This document shows, in pieces, positions 31,917 through 41,771 of a stretch of 64,000 nt of DNA; the first letter of the stretch is position 1; the number at the start of each line of letters is the position of its first letter. Source of the DNA: RI-106 sp964496875. GTDB taxonomy: Bacteria > Cyanobacteriota > Vampirovibrionia > Obscuribacterales > Obscuribacteraceae. Under the pieces are notes generated by a model. It was not told the DNA's origin. It did not search any database and saw nothing but the letters and a program-made list of their open reading frames with translations. A program made the translations under genes and the position numbers. The stretch spans positions 146,719-210,718 of the forward strand of contig CAZCBH010000001.1 in assembly GCA_964496875.1 (NCBI GenBank), in the 5' to 3' direction.

Positions 31917-33397
31917 GCGCCTTTATAAAAGCGTGCTTTGAATTCGCTTGCCTCGGCTTCTTTTGTAAGTCCTTTCTTGCGCAGAATAGAGGCGATGGTT
32001 TCATGAATGTCTGCTTCGTAGAGGTCGTGAACAAGGGCTTGTTCGGCAACCGCAAGCGCTTCAACCAGCTTCCCCTTATGTTCTAGAAGCTTGGCGCGAG
32101 CGAGAAGCATGGTCGAGTTGTCGGGGTATTTTTTTAGACCTTCGGTAAGAGCCGACTCTAGCTCTTCGAAGCGCTTCAATTCTACTAACTCGCTGATAAC
32201 ATGCTCCTGGTAATCTTCCTTTGCAGGGGCGAGAGCGGCGGCTTCTCGAAAGTCTGTCAGAGCCTTTTCGTGCTCTTTGATATCGGCGAAATAGCTGCCT
32301 CGATCATGAAATATGTCGGCTTCTTTTGGGGACAGCTTCACTCTTTGATCGTAGAGACTCTCGAGCGTCAATCTGTCTTTTTTTGCTTCGGCCACCTTAC
32401 CTTCTTCTTCTAAAAAGAGGGCTCTTCCCTGGAGTGCTCCTTCAATTTCGGATTGCTTGCCTGAGTCTATTTGTTTCTGGTAGGCGTCTAGAATCTTTTT
32501 GACACACTTGTCTCTTTCTTTTTTATCGTTCAACAGACCGGCTTTTTCCGCCAGTTTCATCCGGTTTTCGAATTGCCAGACCGAAGGGTCGTCATCGTCG
32601 GCGATATCGCTGTCCGTTTTGGTGAGAGCGAGTCGATAGCTTATCAAAGCATCCTCTTTCATGCCCATAAGCTCTTTTAGATAGGCGCGGTTTAGCAAAA
32701 TGTCATCTGCATTGGAGCTTGTGCTGCCTTTTTTAAATTTGAACCCTTCCAGGGTGCTCAGGGCTTTGTCTTTGTCATCGAGAAAGATATAGGCTTTGGC
32801 GAGAGATTCTCTGCCATCTTCAGACCAGTAATCTTCTTTGAGAGACACTGCTTTCTTGTAGTCTTCGACGGCACGCTCCAGTCTTCCTGTCTCTTCGAAG
32901 AAGGAGGCGCGTTGAAGCAATTCATAGCCAGGAGCATCGGATAGCTCTATCGCCCTGGTGTATTCCTTCTCTGCCTGATCGTGCTTGTGCAAGGCTAGAT
33001 AACAGTCACCACGGGCGGTGAAGTACATGGTGTTATCGGCTTCTAGTTTGATCGCCCGGGAGTAATCTGATAAAGCCTTTTCATAGCGATTCGAATAACG
33101 ATAGGCATCACCCCGTTTTTCGAACCAATCAGCGTGGCTGGCATCGAGGGCGATGGCTTTGTCGAAATCGGCGATTGCCTTTTCATAGTCATCTTTATAG
33201 TAATAGTATCGCCCCCGGGCAATCAGATACTCCGCTTTCTTAGGATGTTTGACAATCGCTTGGGAGAGTTTCTGGAGCTGGGCGGGCGTAATATCGTCAC
33301 AGTCGCCTTCGACTATGTCTTTCAACCCCCACTCATCCATAGAACAGGCGCTGAGAGCCAGGGTCGAAAGCAAAGCGAGAAAGAGTTTCTGCCTCAT
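31904..33397 (-). CDS. TPR-repeat lipoprotein
   Basis: About 497 residues from the ATG at 33397. I chose this start because it gives a proper lipoprotein signal (RQKLFLALLSTLALSAC) and avoids overlap with the upstream gene; the frame is open further. The mature part is made of TPR repeats, for example YKDDYEKAIADFDKAIALDA, YSNRYEKALSDYSRAIKLEA and LHKHDQAEKEYTRAIELSD. It probably faces the periplasm as a protein-protein scaffold. It is 13 bp downstream of the DUF6941-like gene. Confidence 0.85.
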   Translation of the reverse strand: MRQKLFLALLSTLALSACSMDEWGLKDIVEGDCDDITPAQLQKLSQAIVKHPKKAEYLIARGRYYYYKDDYEKAIADFDKAIALDASHADWFEKRGDAYRYSNRYEKALSDYSRAIKLEADNTMYFTARGDCYLALHKHDQAEKEYTRAIELSDAPGYELLQRASFFEETGRLERAVEDYKKAVSLKEDYWSEDGRESLAKAYIFLDDKDKALSTLEGFKFKKGSTSSNADDILLNRAYLKELMGMKEDALISYRLALTKTDSDIADDDDPSVWQFENRMKLAEKAGLLNDKKERDKCVKKILDAYQKQIDSGKQSEIEGALQGRALFLEEEGKVAEAKKDRLTLESLYDQRVKLSPKEADIFHDRGSYFADIKEHEKALTDFREAAALAPAKEDYQEHVISELVELKRFEELESALTEGLKKYPDNSTMLLARAKLLEHKGKLVEALAVAEQALVHDLYEADIHETIASILRKKGLTKEAEASEFKARFYKGAYEK

Positions 33398-33410
33398 TGC
33401 GCCGCTAGCT

Positions 33411-33824
33411 CTAGGGGTCGGGATGATTGGTAGGTTCGAGCATGCACCAGAACTTACGCTCGAAGTCCCACATGTTTTCATCCTTCCAGTTACGCAGGGT
33501 GACTTTCACCGCCCACATCCCCTCTTTTTCCAGGGTGATATCGGGCTTGAAGACATGGTGACCCTTATAAATATCGTTTGGATCGTTGGCGCTGAATTCG
33601 CCTTTGTAAACCTCTATGCCATCGGGGCTCTCGATGGTGACCGTGCCCTTGTACTGGCGTCTTTCGTAGGGCGTACCGAAGCCTATGACCCAGGAGCAGC
33701 TGGAGTGGAAAGGCAGCTCTTTGACCACGAATACGTCAAAGATTCCCTTCAGGTTGAGCGTACCGTCATCGCTTCGTTCCGTGTTTTCGCAGAACAATAT
33801 GTAGCCGCTATGCAGGTACTTCAT
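33411..33824 (-). CDS. DUF6941-like small protein
   Basis: A protein of about 137 residues starting MKYLHSGYILFCENTE (ATG at 33824, with GAGG seven bases upstream). The pattern GYILFCENTERSDDGTLNLKGIFD followed by beta strands resembles small beta-sandwich proteins of the DUF6941 kind; the match is from memory and uncertain. It ends WCMLEPTNHPDP. It precedes the TPR lipoprotein in the same direction. Confidence 0.55.
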   Translation of the reverse strand: MKYLHSGYILFCENTERSDDGTLNLKGIFDVFVVKELPFHSSCSWVIGFGTPYERRQYKGTVTIESPDGIEVYKGEFSANDPNDIYKGHHVFKPDITLEKEGMWAVKVTLRNWKDENMWDFERKFWCMLEPTNHPDP

Positions 33825-33936
33825 GACAATCCTCGTTCTTGTCCTTATCAGGCAGTGAGCCAAAGAAATAGTAAACCATTTACAGGCTCGATGGGGGGTA
33901 TTTTATGAATTATAGAAGATTATTGGACTGGTAAAG

Positions 33937-33976
33937 AAAGCCCCGGTTGGGCTTGGCGCTTTCAACCGGGGCTTTT
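33937..33976 (-). terminator. Terminator after fusA
   Basis: AAAGCCCCGGTTG pairs perfectly with CAACCGGGGCTTT (13 bp, 13-base loop). On the minus strand it follows the fusA stop by 24 bp and ends in CTTTCTTT. The strong GC core makes it a convincing terminator; it may also act on the plus strand. Confidence 0.85.
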
Positions 33977-33999
33977 CAATTGCTTGGATAATCACCGAA

Positions 34000-36096
34000 T
34001 TAGTGGTGTTTACCTTTGATGATCTCTTCAGAGATGCTGGTAGGCACTTCCTCGTAGTGGAGGAATTCCATGGTGAAGGTGCCCTGCCCTCTGGTTTTGT
34101 TTCTGATGTCAGTAGCATAACCGAACATCTCGGAGAGAGGCACGTTACAGTTCACCTTGGAGAGGTGATCGGTGGTGTTCATACCTTCGACCTTGCCCCG
34201 TCTGCCGGAGAGGTCGCCGATTACATCGCCCATATAGTCTTCCGGTACTTCCACTTCTACCTTCATGATAGGTTCGAGCAGAACCGGTCTGGCTTTTCTG
34301 AAACCTTCCTTGAAACCGATAGAACCGGCTGTACGGAAAGCCATTTCGGAAGAGTCGACCGGGTGGAAGCTTCCGTCCACTAAGCGGACAACGATGTCGA
34401 TTATAGGATAACCGGCAAGCACACCGCCAGCCATGGCATCTTTGACACCGGATTCGACGGCGGGGATGTATTCTCTGGGAACCACACCACCGACGATCTT
34501 GTTCTCGAAGGCAAATCCGGTACCGGGTTGGCCGGGTTCGATCTCGAGCACGACGTCTCCGTACTGACCACGACCACCACTCTGACGGACGAATTTGCCC
34601 TGTTGAGTAACGGCATTGCGGATGGTCTCGCGGTAAGCGACCTGGGGTTTGCCCACGTTGGCTTCCACTTTGAATTCGCGCAACAGTCTGTCGACGATAA
34701 TTTCGAGGTGAAGTTCACCCATACCGGCGATGATGGTCTGACCGGTCTCGTGATCGACCGAGACTTTGAAGGTAGGATCTTCTTCAGCCAGTTTGGAAAG
34801 AGCGGTACCGAGCTTGTCGGCATCGCCTTTGGTCTTGGGCTCGATGGCGACCGAGATTACCGGATCCGGGAAGTCCATGGACTCGAGGATTATAGGTTTG
34901 TCCTGGTCGCAGAGGGTGTCACCGGTGCTGGTGTCTTTCAGACCGACAGCGGCGACGATATCGCCGGCGGCTGCCGATTCGACATCGGTTCTCTCGTCGG
35001 CTTGCAGGCGGACGAGACGGCTGATTCTCTCTTTCTTGCCTTTCACCGAGTTGTATACATAAGAGCCTGCGTTGAGGGTACCGCTGTAGACCCGGAGGAA
35101 GGTCAATTTGCCCACGAAAGGATCGTTCATCACTTTGAAGGCGAGGGCCGAGAAAGGCTCATTGGGGTCGTACAAGCGCACTGCTTCCTGGCCATCAGGA
35201 AGAGTACCCTTGATACCTTCCACATCGGAAGGAGCCGGCAGGTAGTCGACGATGGCATCGAGAAGAAGCTGGACACCTTTGTTTTTGAAAGCGGAGCCGC
35301 AAAGAACAGGAATGATCTTGTTCTGGCAGACAGCTTGACGCAGGACTCGTTTGAGGTCTTCGGGAGAAGGAGTTTCGCCTTCGAGATACTTTTCCATAAG
35401 AGCATCATCACATTCGACGATGGCCTCTTCTAAAGTATGTCTCCACTTCTCAGCTTCTTCTTTATAGTCGCTGGGAATTTCGTCGATCTTGATGTTTTTG
35501 CCCATCGGATCATCTTCTTCGTAGAAGTGAGCCTTCATCTCGATCAGGTCTATGAGACCCATGAAGTTGGATTCAGCTCCCATGGGAATCTGAATCGGGT
35601 GGCAGTTGGCCCATGTAGAATGCATGCCGGGCAGGTTCTCTTTCGTCTGACCGAGAACTTTGAAGAAGTCGGCACCGCTCCGGTCCATCTTGTTGACCAT
35701 GATCATGCGGGGTACCGAATATCGGTTGGCTTGCTTCCAGACTGTCTGGGTCTGGGGCTGAACGCCGCCCACGGCACAGAGCACGATGACGACGCCGTCG
35801 AGAACCCGCATCGAACGCTCGACTTCGACGGTGAAGTCGACGTGTCCGGGGGTGTCGATAAGGTTGATTCTTTTGCCTTTCCATTCACTGGTAATGGCGG
35901 CGGCGGTAATGGTGATACCGCGCTCTTTCTCCTGGGCCATCCAGTCGGTGACGCTGGTGCCATCATGGACTTCGCCCATGCGGTGGATGAGTCCGGAATA
36001 GAAAAGAATTCTTTCCGTGGTCGTAGTTTTACCGGCATCGATATGGGCGGCAATTCCCATATTTCTTATGTTTGCTAGTTGGCTGGAGCGAGTCAC
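34000..36096 (-). CDS. fusA: Elongation factor G
   Basis: The GTPase that moves tRNA and mRNA through the ribosome. From the GTG at 36096 the protein begins MTRSSQLANIRNMGIAAHIDAGKTTTTERILFYSG (P-loop AHIDAGKTT) and has 698 residues, the usual EF-G length. DTPGHVDFT and NKMDRSGADF are the other GTPase motifs. The frame is open to an ATG at 36129, which would add 11 unusual residues. AAAGGA upstream of the GTG favours the shorter form. All five EF-G domains are present. It is separated from rpsG by a terminator and about 400 bp. Confidence 0.96.
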   Translation of the reverse strand: MTRSSQLANIRNMGIAAHIDAGKTTTTERILFYSGLIHRMGEVHDGTSVTDWMAQEKERGITITAAAITSEWKGKRINLIDTPGHVDFTVEVERSMRVLDGVVIVLCAVGGVQPQTQTVWKQANRYSVPRMIMVNKMDRSGADFFKVLGQTKENLPGMHSTWANCHPIQIPMGAESNFMGLIDLIEMKAHFYEEDDPMGKNIKIDEIPSDYKEEAEKWRHTLEEAIVECDDALMEKYLEGETPSPEDLKRVLRQAVCQNKIIPVLCGSAFKNKGVQLLLDAIVDYLPAPSDVEGIKGTLPDGQEAVRLYDPNEPFSALAFKVMNDPFVGKLTFLRVYSGTLNAGSYVYNSVKGKKERISRLVRLQADERTDVESAAAGDIVAAVGLKDTSTGDTLCDQDKPIILESMDFPDPVISVAIEPKTKGDADKLGTALSKLAEEDPTFKVSVDHETGQTIIAGMGELHLEIIVDRLLREFKVEANVGKPQVAYRETIRNAVTQQGKFVRQSGGRGQYGDVVLEIEPGQPGTGFAFENKIVGGVVPREYIPAVESGVKDAMAGGVLAGYPIIDIVVRLVDGSFHPVDSSEMAFRTAGSIGFKEGFRKARPVLLEPIMKVEVEVPEDYMGDVIGDLSGRRGKVEGMNTTDHLSKVNCNVPLSEMFGYATDIRNKTRGQGTFTMEFLHYEEVPTSISEEIIKGKHH

Positions 36097-36129
36097 CGAA
36101 GGTTTCCTTTCTTCTTTGAGAACATCCAT

Positions 36130-36498
36130 GATGGGTTACCCTTGTAATTTAAATGATATATCCGAATCGGTTGCAGTTTTGTCAACGTTTTTTGCACCGC
36201 ATTTTGCTCTTGGAATTTAACCATGGGATTTGCGGGATTTTGTCTATATTGAGGATTACTACATATTTTTCCGTGATTATCTTTACAATTGCCGATCGTA
36301 TTTTCGCAAGCGCACTGTCGGTAATACTTAGAGACATTAGAACTGTTGCGCTTGATAACCTTTGTTCAGATGGGCTTGAACAGCGGCTTTCGGCTTTGGA
36401 ATCGTTTAAAAACGAAAACCCCGGTTGATCTACTTTCTGCCTTCAACAGGCATCGGATCCGCCGGGGATTTTGTGAAGTTCGAATAAAACCGTATTAA
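36130..36498. other. Non-coding gap between rpsG and fusA
   Basis: This stretch holds the terminator of rpsL-rpsG and probably the promoter of fusA. It is AT-rich near 36180-36300. I see no convincing gene on either strand. Confidence 0.6.
36411..36473 (-). terminator. Terminator after rpsG
   Basis: On the minus strand CCCCGG pairs with CCGGGG across a 38-base loop that itself contains GCCT/AGGC, followed by TTTTCGTTTTT. It lies about 25 bp after the rpsG stop. The outer stem is short, but the T-rich end supports termination. Confidence 0.6.
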
Positions 36499-36969
36499 TT
36501 AATAGCGGTAGTGGGCGAAAGCTTTGTTGGCTTCGGCCATTTTGTGGGTATCGTCCCGTTTTTTCACCGAGGCTCCGGTTCCATTAGCGGCGTCCATCAA
36601 TTCTGCCGAGAGTCTCTCGGAGAAAGAGCGACCGCTTCTCTTGCGGGAGTTGGTGATGATCCACTGGGTAGCAAGTGCAACTCCGCGGGATTGTTTGACT
36701 TCTATCGGCACCTGGTAGGTAGAACCACCGACCCGGCGAGCTTTGACTTCCACCAGGGGGGTGACGTTTTTGACAGCTTTATTAAATACGTCTAGCGGTT
36801 CCTGCTTGGTCTTCTCTTTGATGATATCCATGGCTGTGTAGAGCAGCTTCTGGGCGGTGCTGCGCTTGCCGCGCTGCATCATCCGGTTTACGAATCTCTG
36901 CACCAGCTGACTTTCAAATACCGGATCCGGCGATGGAACGCGCTTTTCTGCTGCGGTACGTCTAGACAT
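36499..36969 (-). CDS. rpsG: 30S ribosomal protein S7
   Basis: A 156-residue protein, full length. S7 nucleates the head of the small subunit and touches the exit-site tRNA. It begins MSRRTAAEKRVPSPDPVF and contains FVNRMMQRGKRSTAQKLLY, KARRVGGSTYQVPIEV and HKMAEANKAFAHYRY, all typical. It follows rpsL by 41 bp on the same strand. Confidence 0.97.
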   Translation of the reverse strand: MSRRTAAEKRVPSPDPVFESQLVQRFVNRMMQRGKRSTAQKLLYTAMDIIKEKTKQEPLDVFNKAVKNVTPLVEVKARRVGGSTYQVPIEVKQSRGVALATQWIITNSRKRSGRSFSERLSAELMDAANGTGASVKKRDDTHKMAEANKAFAHYRY

Positions 36970-37010
36970 TTTTGTTTCTCCGTCCTTTAAAACTTATTCT
37001 TTTGTTGCGC

Positions 37011-37385
37011 CTAGCTCTTAGGACGCTTTGCACCGTATTTGGAACGACCCTGCATTCTGTCCTTGACGCCGGCGGTATCTAGAGTACCTCTGACGATGTG
37101 GTAACGGACACCGGGAAGATCCTTAACCCTACCGCCTCTGACAAGCACAACGGAGTGCTCTTGCAGGTTGTGACCGATACCGGGAATGTAGGCGGTGACC
37201 TCGATTCCGTTGGTAAGTCTCACCCTGGCAATTTTACGCAGAGCGGAGTTCGGTTTCTTGGGGGTGGTAGTTTTCACCTGGGTGCAAACGCCTCTGCGCT
37301 GAGGGCAGGATTTGAGGGCAGGCGACTTGGTCTTGAAAGTGACCTTTTTGCGTTCGCGGCGGATGAGTTGATTGATGGTTGGCAC
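37011..37385 (-). CDS. rpsL: 30S ribosomal protein S12
   Basis: A 124-residue protein from a GTG at 37385 (VPTINQLIRRERKK, the usual S12 start), with CAGGAG seven bases upstream. The frame is open for 11 more codons, but the S12 N-terminus and ribosome site fix the start. S12 lies at the decoding centre. TPKKPNSALRKIARVRL and GGRVKDLPGVRYH carry the lysines at the streptomycin sites in the sensitive form. It is first in the rpsL-rpsG unit. Confidence 0.97.
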   Translation of the reverse strand: MPTINQLIRRERKKVTFKTKSPALKSCPQRRGVCTQVKTTTPKKPNSALRKIARVRLTNGIEVTAYIPGIGHNLQEHSVVLVRGGRVKDLPGVRYHIVRGTLDTAGVKDRMQGRSKYGAKRPKS

Positions 37386-37594
37386 CAGACATCTCCTGAC
37401 TGATTTAGAAGAATCCAAACTTGAAACGAATATGGCTCAAGAGCATGGTTTTACCCTTGCAACCACTGATATTGCCGAAGCTGAGCTGGTGATATGCCAT
37501 CCACATAGCTCGGCAAACACACAGGATATCAGAAAGCAGCTTCGGTGGATGCTTACTTTCCTATTTCCTTTACAAATCAAACATTTGCCTTAAA

Positions 37595-38662
37595 CTAATT
37601 TAGTTCGAAGCCCTGGGTGAAAGGGACATTTATCGCCGGTGTGCCTGTGCCGAGATCCAGATCCAGGTTGGGAATCGAAACCGAATTGGACTTTTTCTTA
37701 GCTCTCAACCAGTGCTCTCGGACCATAAGGGTGAAGCTGCCGTTACGCTCGAACTCTTGATCTTCCAGGCACTTTACCAGGGGCTTTTGAAAGTCATAGA
37801 CCTTGAAAACAATGGTCCCTTTCATGCCGGCTCGTTTCATAGTAGCCAGAACGAATTTGACAACATCTTCGCAAAGGTGTTCCCAGCCCTGGTTGACATA
37901 TACCTCTATATGAAAGTCTCCCTGGCTGTGAGCGCTTATCTTGGCAGCGCAGGGAATCACTCCTCTCTCCTTCTCATCTGCCACCCAGAACCAGCGTTTG
38001 CGCCGCATCAGTCTTCTGGTCATCTTTTCGAAGGTGTCGGCATTGAGCTCTGGTACGTAATAGTCATCCGGAACCAGCTCCAGTACTCTCCTCACGTCCT
38101 CGGGCAGGACCGATTGATGAAGGTCGTATATCCGCTCCCGGTCTTCGGGCTGGGCGATTCTGAATTTACTGAGAATGTCCTCGCACTGGGGCGGATGATA
38201 GTCAATCGGTACCTGGTAATAGGTAAAGCCGCTGCACTTGCGAAAGCCGCAGCTATGAAGGAGTTTGAGACCGGCCATGTTCTCGTTGGCCGCTTCCGAA
38301 ATAAAGTGGTTGATACCCTGACCGCCGAAGAGAGCCAGTACATATTTGAGGAGTTCCTGACCGATGCCCCTGCCCCGGTGATTTTTGTTGACTACCAGTT
38401 GATTGACCCGCCAGCAGCCATTGCTCTTGCCCAGGGCGTCCACCGAAATCAGCCCCAGGACAACGCCGTCATCTTTAGCCAGGTAAACCGAAGGACCGAT
38501 GTGGAGATTGCAGGGAAGCCAGTGCTGCCAGAATTTCAATCCGCTGCCCAGGATCTTCTCTTCCTGGCAGAAGCTTTCATAGGGCACCGGAGCATCCTGG
38601 TGACGGAGCAGGGCTCTCACCTGGGTGGCATCGGTACTGAAGAAGGGTTGTATCTTTATCAT
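37595..38662 (-). CDS. Protein with two GNAT acetyltransferase domains
   Basis: A 355-residue protein. The first half is a GNAT domain with the acetyl-CoA loop RGRGIGQELLKYVL and preceding strand CWRVNQLVVNKNH. The second half (about 165-310) has the same overall pattern (FHIEVYVNQGWEHLCEDVVKFVLATM), but its acetyl-CoA loop is degenerate. Such double GNATs often have one active and one structural domain. Substrate unknown. The gene stands alone between rpsL and smpB. Confidence 0.8.
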   Translation of the reverse strand: MIKIQPFFSTDATQVRALLRHQDAPVPYESFCQEEKILGSGLKFWQHWLPCNLHIGPSVYLAKDDGVVLGLISVDALGKSNGCWRVNQLVVNKNHRGRGIGQELLKYVLALFGGQGINHFISEAANENMAGLKLLHSCGFRKCSGFTYYQVPIDYHPPQCEDILSKFRIAQPEDRERIYDLHQSVLPEDVRRVLELVPDDYYVPELNADTFEKMTRRLMRRKRWFWVADEKERGVIPCAAKISAHSQGDFHIEVYVNQGWEHLCEDVVKFVLATMKRAGMKGTIVFKVYDFQKPLVKCLEDQEFERNGSFTLMVREHWLRAKKKSNSVSIPNLDLDLGTGTPAINVPFTQGFELN

Positions 38663-38801
38663 CTGCTTCCGACCAGGGCTAAACGGCTGTTTAACCCCAT
38701 TCTAGTCTATTTCTAAGCGGGCTTTGTAAAATTGACCCGGCGGCAGTCCGCCAGGTTGCTATATATAGGTAGAATAGAAAGTTCAAGATCGGAACTTTCC
38801 T

Positions 38802-39278
38802 ATGACAAAAGAGAGCCCAAAATCAAACGTCAATAAGGTGGCAGCGGACAACCGTCGCGCTCGCCACGAATATCACGTGCTCGAGACCATCGAGTGCGGT
38901 ATTGAACTCTCCGGCACCGAGGTCAAATCTATAAGAGCCGGGCAATGTAATCTGAAAGACAGTCATGCCCGTATCGAGAATGGTGAGGTCTATTTATACA
39001 ACAGCCATATCTCTCCTTACGATCACGGCAATCGTTTCAACCATGAACCGACCAGGAAAAGACGATTATTGTTGAACAAAAAAGAAATACAGAAAATCAA
39101 ATCCAAAATTCAAGAAAAGGGTCTCACTCTCATTCCGCTTCGGCTATACTTCAAATCTAATTGGGTAAAGGTCGAGCTTGGATTGTGCAAAGGTAAGAAG
39201 TTGTATGACAAGCGCGAAGATATGGCCAAGCGCGATAGCCAGAGACAGATTGAAAGAGTGATGAAAAGCAATCGTTAA
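38802..39278 (+). CDS. smpB: SsrA-binding protein SmpB
   Basis: A 158-residue protein needed with tmRNA to rescue stalled ribosomes. Typical features are NRRARHEYHVLETIECGIEL, GTEVKSIRAGQCNLKDSHA, PTRKRRLLLNKKEI and the C-terminal basic tail beginning KLYDKREDMAKRDSQRQIER. It is complete. No ssrA gene was found in the window. Confidence 0.97.
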   Translation: MTKESPKSNVNKVAADNRRARHEYHVLETIECGIELSGTEVKSIRAGQCNLKDSHARIENGEVYLYNSHISPYDHGNRFNHEPTRKRRLLLNKKEIQKIKSKIQEKGLTLIPLRLYFKSNWVKVELGLCKGKKLYDKREDMAKRDSQRQIERVMKSNR

Positions 39279-39311
39279 CAGGCCGGGTTTCAGGAGCGAG
39301 AGATTTCTCAT

Positions 39312-41771
39312 ATGTCGTTACGCAGGGCTTTTCTATTGTCATCCTTTGTGGTGTTGTATTTGATACTGTCCGCAATCTTGTCGCAGCCGGTCGCGGCGGC
39401 AGAGAATCCGACGCCCCTTGCGGTCTATAGAAGCAAAATAAACGAGAACACTTATCAAGACCAGCATCTGGGCACTTTTTCCAAGGACTACGATGAGTTC
39501 AAGCGCAATCTCTCCTCTTCTAATGTGCGTTTCGACGAACTCGACGACAATCAGGTCGCCGAAGGCAAAGCCAGGCTCTCTAAGTATAAATTGATAGTGG
39601 TACCGATGCTGGTGGATCTACCGGCTGATTCCGCGTCTGGGTTAAAAGAGTATTTTCTTGGTGGCGGCAAGCTTCTAGTCACCGATGGTGGTGGCCAGCA
39701 ACAGCCGGGCGCAAGGGCCCTGGTAGACCTGCTGGGAGTATCAGTCGATGCCCAGAGAACTTTCAAGAGTCCCACCAAATTAGCCTGGGTGGACACTCCG
39801 CTTCCGATAGAAGCCGATTTCGCTGTGGGCTCCCAAGTTGCAACACTCAAAATTGGAGCCGATACCCGCGCTATCGCCAAATGGAAGGACGAAGGTGGTG
39901 CCGGTCAAATCGCCATCGCCCGTCGCGGTAATGGTGCTTATCTAACATGGATCCCCGGATTGCAGGGCGACCTGACCACCAATGCTCGATTTCTGGCCAT
40001 GACTCTGGATGAACTCGCCCCTGGTATCACCCAGGAAGCGGTGGTGCAGATAAGTTTCGCCGAGTATCAATCTATAAAAAGCGAGTTGGATTATCTGAAC
40101 AAGAGGACGGAAGAAGCAATAAAAACCGCTGCCCAGGCAGAATTTGCCGTTCCCATAAACGAGATCAAAGCCAATTATCAGGAAGCCCTCGGCAATGTCG
40201 ATTCCTTTCATAGCGCTTATAAAGAGAGGCGATTTCAAATAGCCGATGAACATTTAAACAAAGCAAGACATTTATTTGCCCTTGCCTTCGCACAGTCCAT
40301 GCCGGTTCGAGCTATCGAAGCCCGTTCCATCTGGCTGGATAGGGGCACCATCGTCGCCACCAAAAGTCCCCAGGGTATGGTCGACTTATTCGGACGGTTG
40401 AAGAAAGCCGGTATCAACGTGGTCTATTTCGAGACCAATAACGCCGGCTTCACTATGTACCCGAGTAAACTCACCGAACAGAACCCCGAAACCTTGGGAT
40501 GGAGCCCTCTGGCGGTTGCGGTTCAAGAAGCCCGTAAACACGGCATGGAGATTCATGCCTGGCTCTGGATATTCAACGTGGGCAACATGAGACATAACCC
40601 GATTATCGGCAAAGCCGCCGATTTTCCCGGTCCTGTCCTCAAACGTTATGATTTCAACTGGGCCATGGCTTCTAAAACGGGTTCTCTTGTCCCTCCGAAT
40701 CAATCGGAATATTGGATCGATCCAAGCAATACCGAATGTCGCACCTATGTCAAAAACTTGATTCGTGAGGTGACAGCTAATTTCGATGTGGACGGCATCC
40801 AGCTCGACTATATTCGCTATCCCTTCAACAATGTCGGCTCGGAAATGGGCTTCAATTGGCATTCCCGGGTGAAGTTCGAACAGCAGACCGGTCTCAGCCT
40901 CGATGACCTCAACGAAGAGACCCGGGAGTTGTTCGTCGCCTGGAAAACCCAGCAGGTCAACGAAATGGTCAAAGAGGTGTCGGATATGCTCAGGACCGAA
41001 AAGCCGAAGTGTCGCATCTCTGCCGCCGTTTATGCCTTCCCCAGAAGAATGCGGGTCAATGCTGTTCAACAAGAGTGGGAAACATGGGTGGCTAATGGCT
41101 GGATCGACACACTCAACCCCATGACCTATGCCGACAGTCCCAAGAAGCTTGCGATCATGGCTGATTTTTGCCGAGAGTCGACTTCTGACAAGGCTCTGGT
41201 CTTCCCCGGTCTGGCCATAATGCGGGTTGATACGGCAGGGTTGATAGAGCAGCTTGATACCGCCCGTGCCACCGGAACGCTGGGCACCACTATCTTTGCC
41301 ATGGCTCATCTCGATGATAAGAAGCTCAATGTCCTAGCGGTCGGTCCCTATCGCAAGAAAACACTGCTTACTCCCCAGTCGGATCCTATCAGGGCAAGTC
41401 GCTTTCTCGTGGACGATTTTGCCGCCATGGTCAACCGTTACCTGCATGATCCCGATACCCACATTCTCTCCGATACTGCCAGCACCAATGATGTGATTAC
41501 GCAGATAGAGTCTTTGCAGGAGACCATGCATGAACTCTCGGATAAAGCCGATTCCGACAAGCTGGAATCTATCAAGGGTGATGTCACCCACCTGCATAAT
41601 ACGGTCAAAGAGTGGCTAAGGCTGGAAGCCTTTATTCAACGAGGTTTCCGTGCTCAGTACATAGTCGACTATCTCGGGCAGGTAGAGGCAATCCTCTCTT
41701 ATGCCTCTCACCGCGCAAGGGTTAGCCAGCTCCATGGTGGTCGAGGCAATATGCAGGCCCTGGCAGAATAA
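39312..41771 (+). CDS. Secreted GHL10-type (family 10-like) glycosyl hydrolase
   Basis: An 819-residue protein with a signal peptide ending near PVAAAEN. Residues about 30-240 look like a class I glutamine amidotransferase-like fold (KYKLIVVPMLVDLP, GGGKLLVTDGGG). Residues about 330-690 match the GHL10/DUF187 family: RSIWLDRGTIV, INVVYFETNNAGF, EIHAWLWIFNVGN, YWIDPSNTECRTYVKNLI and FDVDGIQLDYIRYP. The C-terminal 130 residues are helical. The family cleaves surface or cell-wall glycans; the substrate is unknown. It is 33 bp after smpB. Confidence 0.85.
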   Translation: MSLRRAFLLSSFVVLYLILSAILSQPVAAAENPTPLAVYRSKINENTYQDQHLGTFSKDYDEFKRNLSSSNVRFDELDDNQVAEGKARLSKYKLIVVPMLVDLPADSASGLKEYFLGGGKLLVTDGGGQQQPGARALVDLLGVSVDAQRTFKSPTKLAWVDTPLPIEADFAVGSQVATLKIGADTRAIAKWKDEGGAGQIAIARRGNGAYLTWIPGLQGDLTTNARFLAMTLDELAPGITQEAVVQISFAEYQSIKSELDYLNKRTEEAIKTAAQAEFAVPINEIKANYQEALGNVDSFHSAYKERRFQIADEHLNKARHLFALAFAQSMPVRAIEARSIWLDRGTIVATKSPQGMVDLFGRLKKAGINVVYFETNNAGFTMYPSKLTEQNPETLGWSPLAVAVQEARKHGMEIHAWLWIFNVGNMRHNPIIGKAADFPGPVLKRYDFNWAMASKTGSLVPPNQSEYWIDPSNTECRTYVKNLIREVTANFDVDGIQLDYIRYPFNNVGSEMGFNWHSRVKFEQQTGLSLDDLNEETRELFVAWKTQQVNEMVKEVSDMLRTEKPKCRISAAVYAFPRRMRVNAVQQEWETWVANGWIDTLNPMTYADSPKKLAIMADFCRESTSDKALVFPGLAIMRVDTAGLIEQLDTARATGTLGTTIFAMAHLDDKKLNVLAVGPYRKKTLLTPQSDPIRASRFLVDDFAAMVNRYLHDPDTHILSDTASTNDVITQIESLQETMHELSDKADSDKLESIKGDVTHLHNTVKEWLRLEAFIQRGFRAQYIVDYLGQVEAILSYASHRARVSQLHGGRGNMQALAE

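Noticed and set aside
34528..35433. Plus-strand open frame within fusA
   Set aside because: fusA is certain on the minus strand; the plus frame is a shadow.
36153..36428. Plus-strand frame in the gap between rpsG and fusA
   Set aside because: It has no ribosome site and an unlikely composition, and it overlaps the rpsG terminator.
37712..38716. Plus-strand open frame of about 334 codons
   Set aside because: It is antisense to the double GNAT gene, which has the acetyl-CoA loop on the minus strand.
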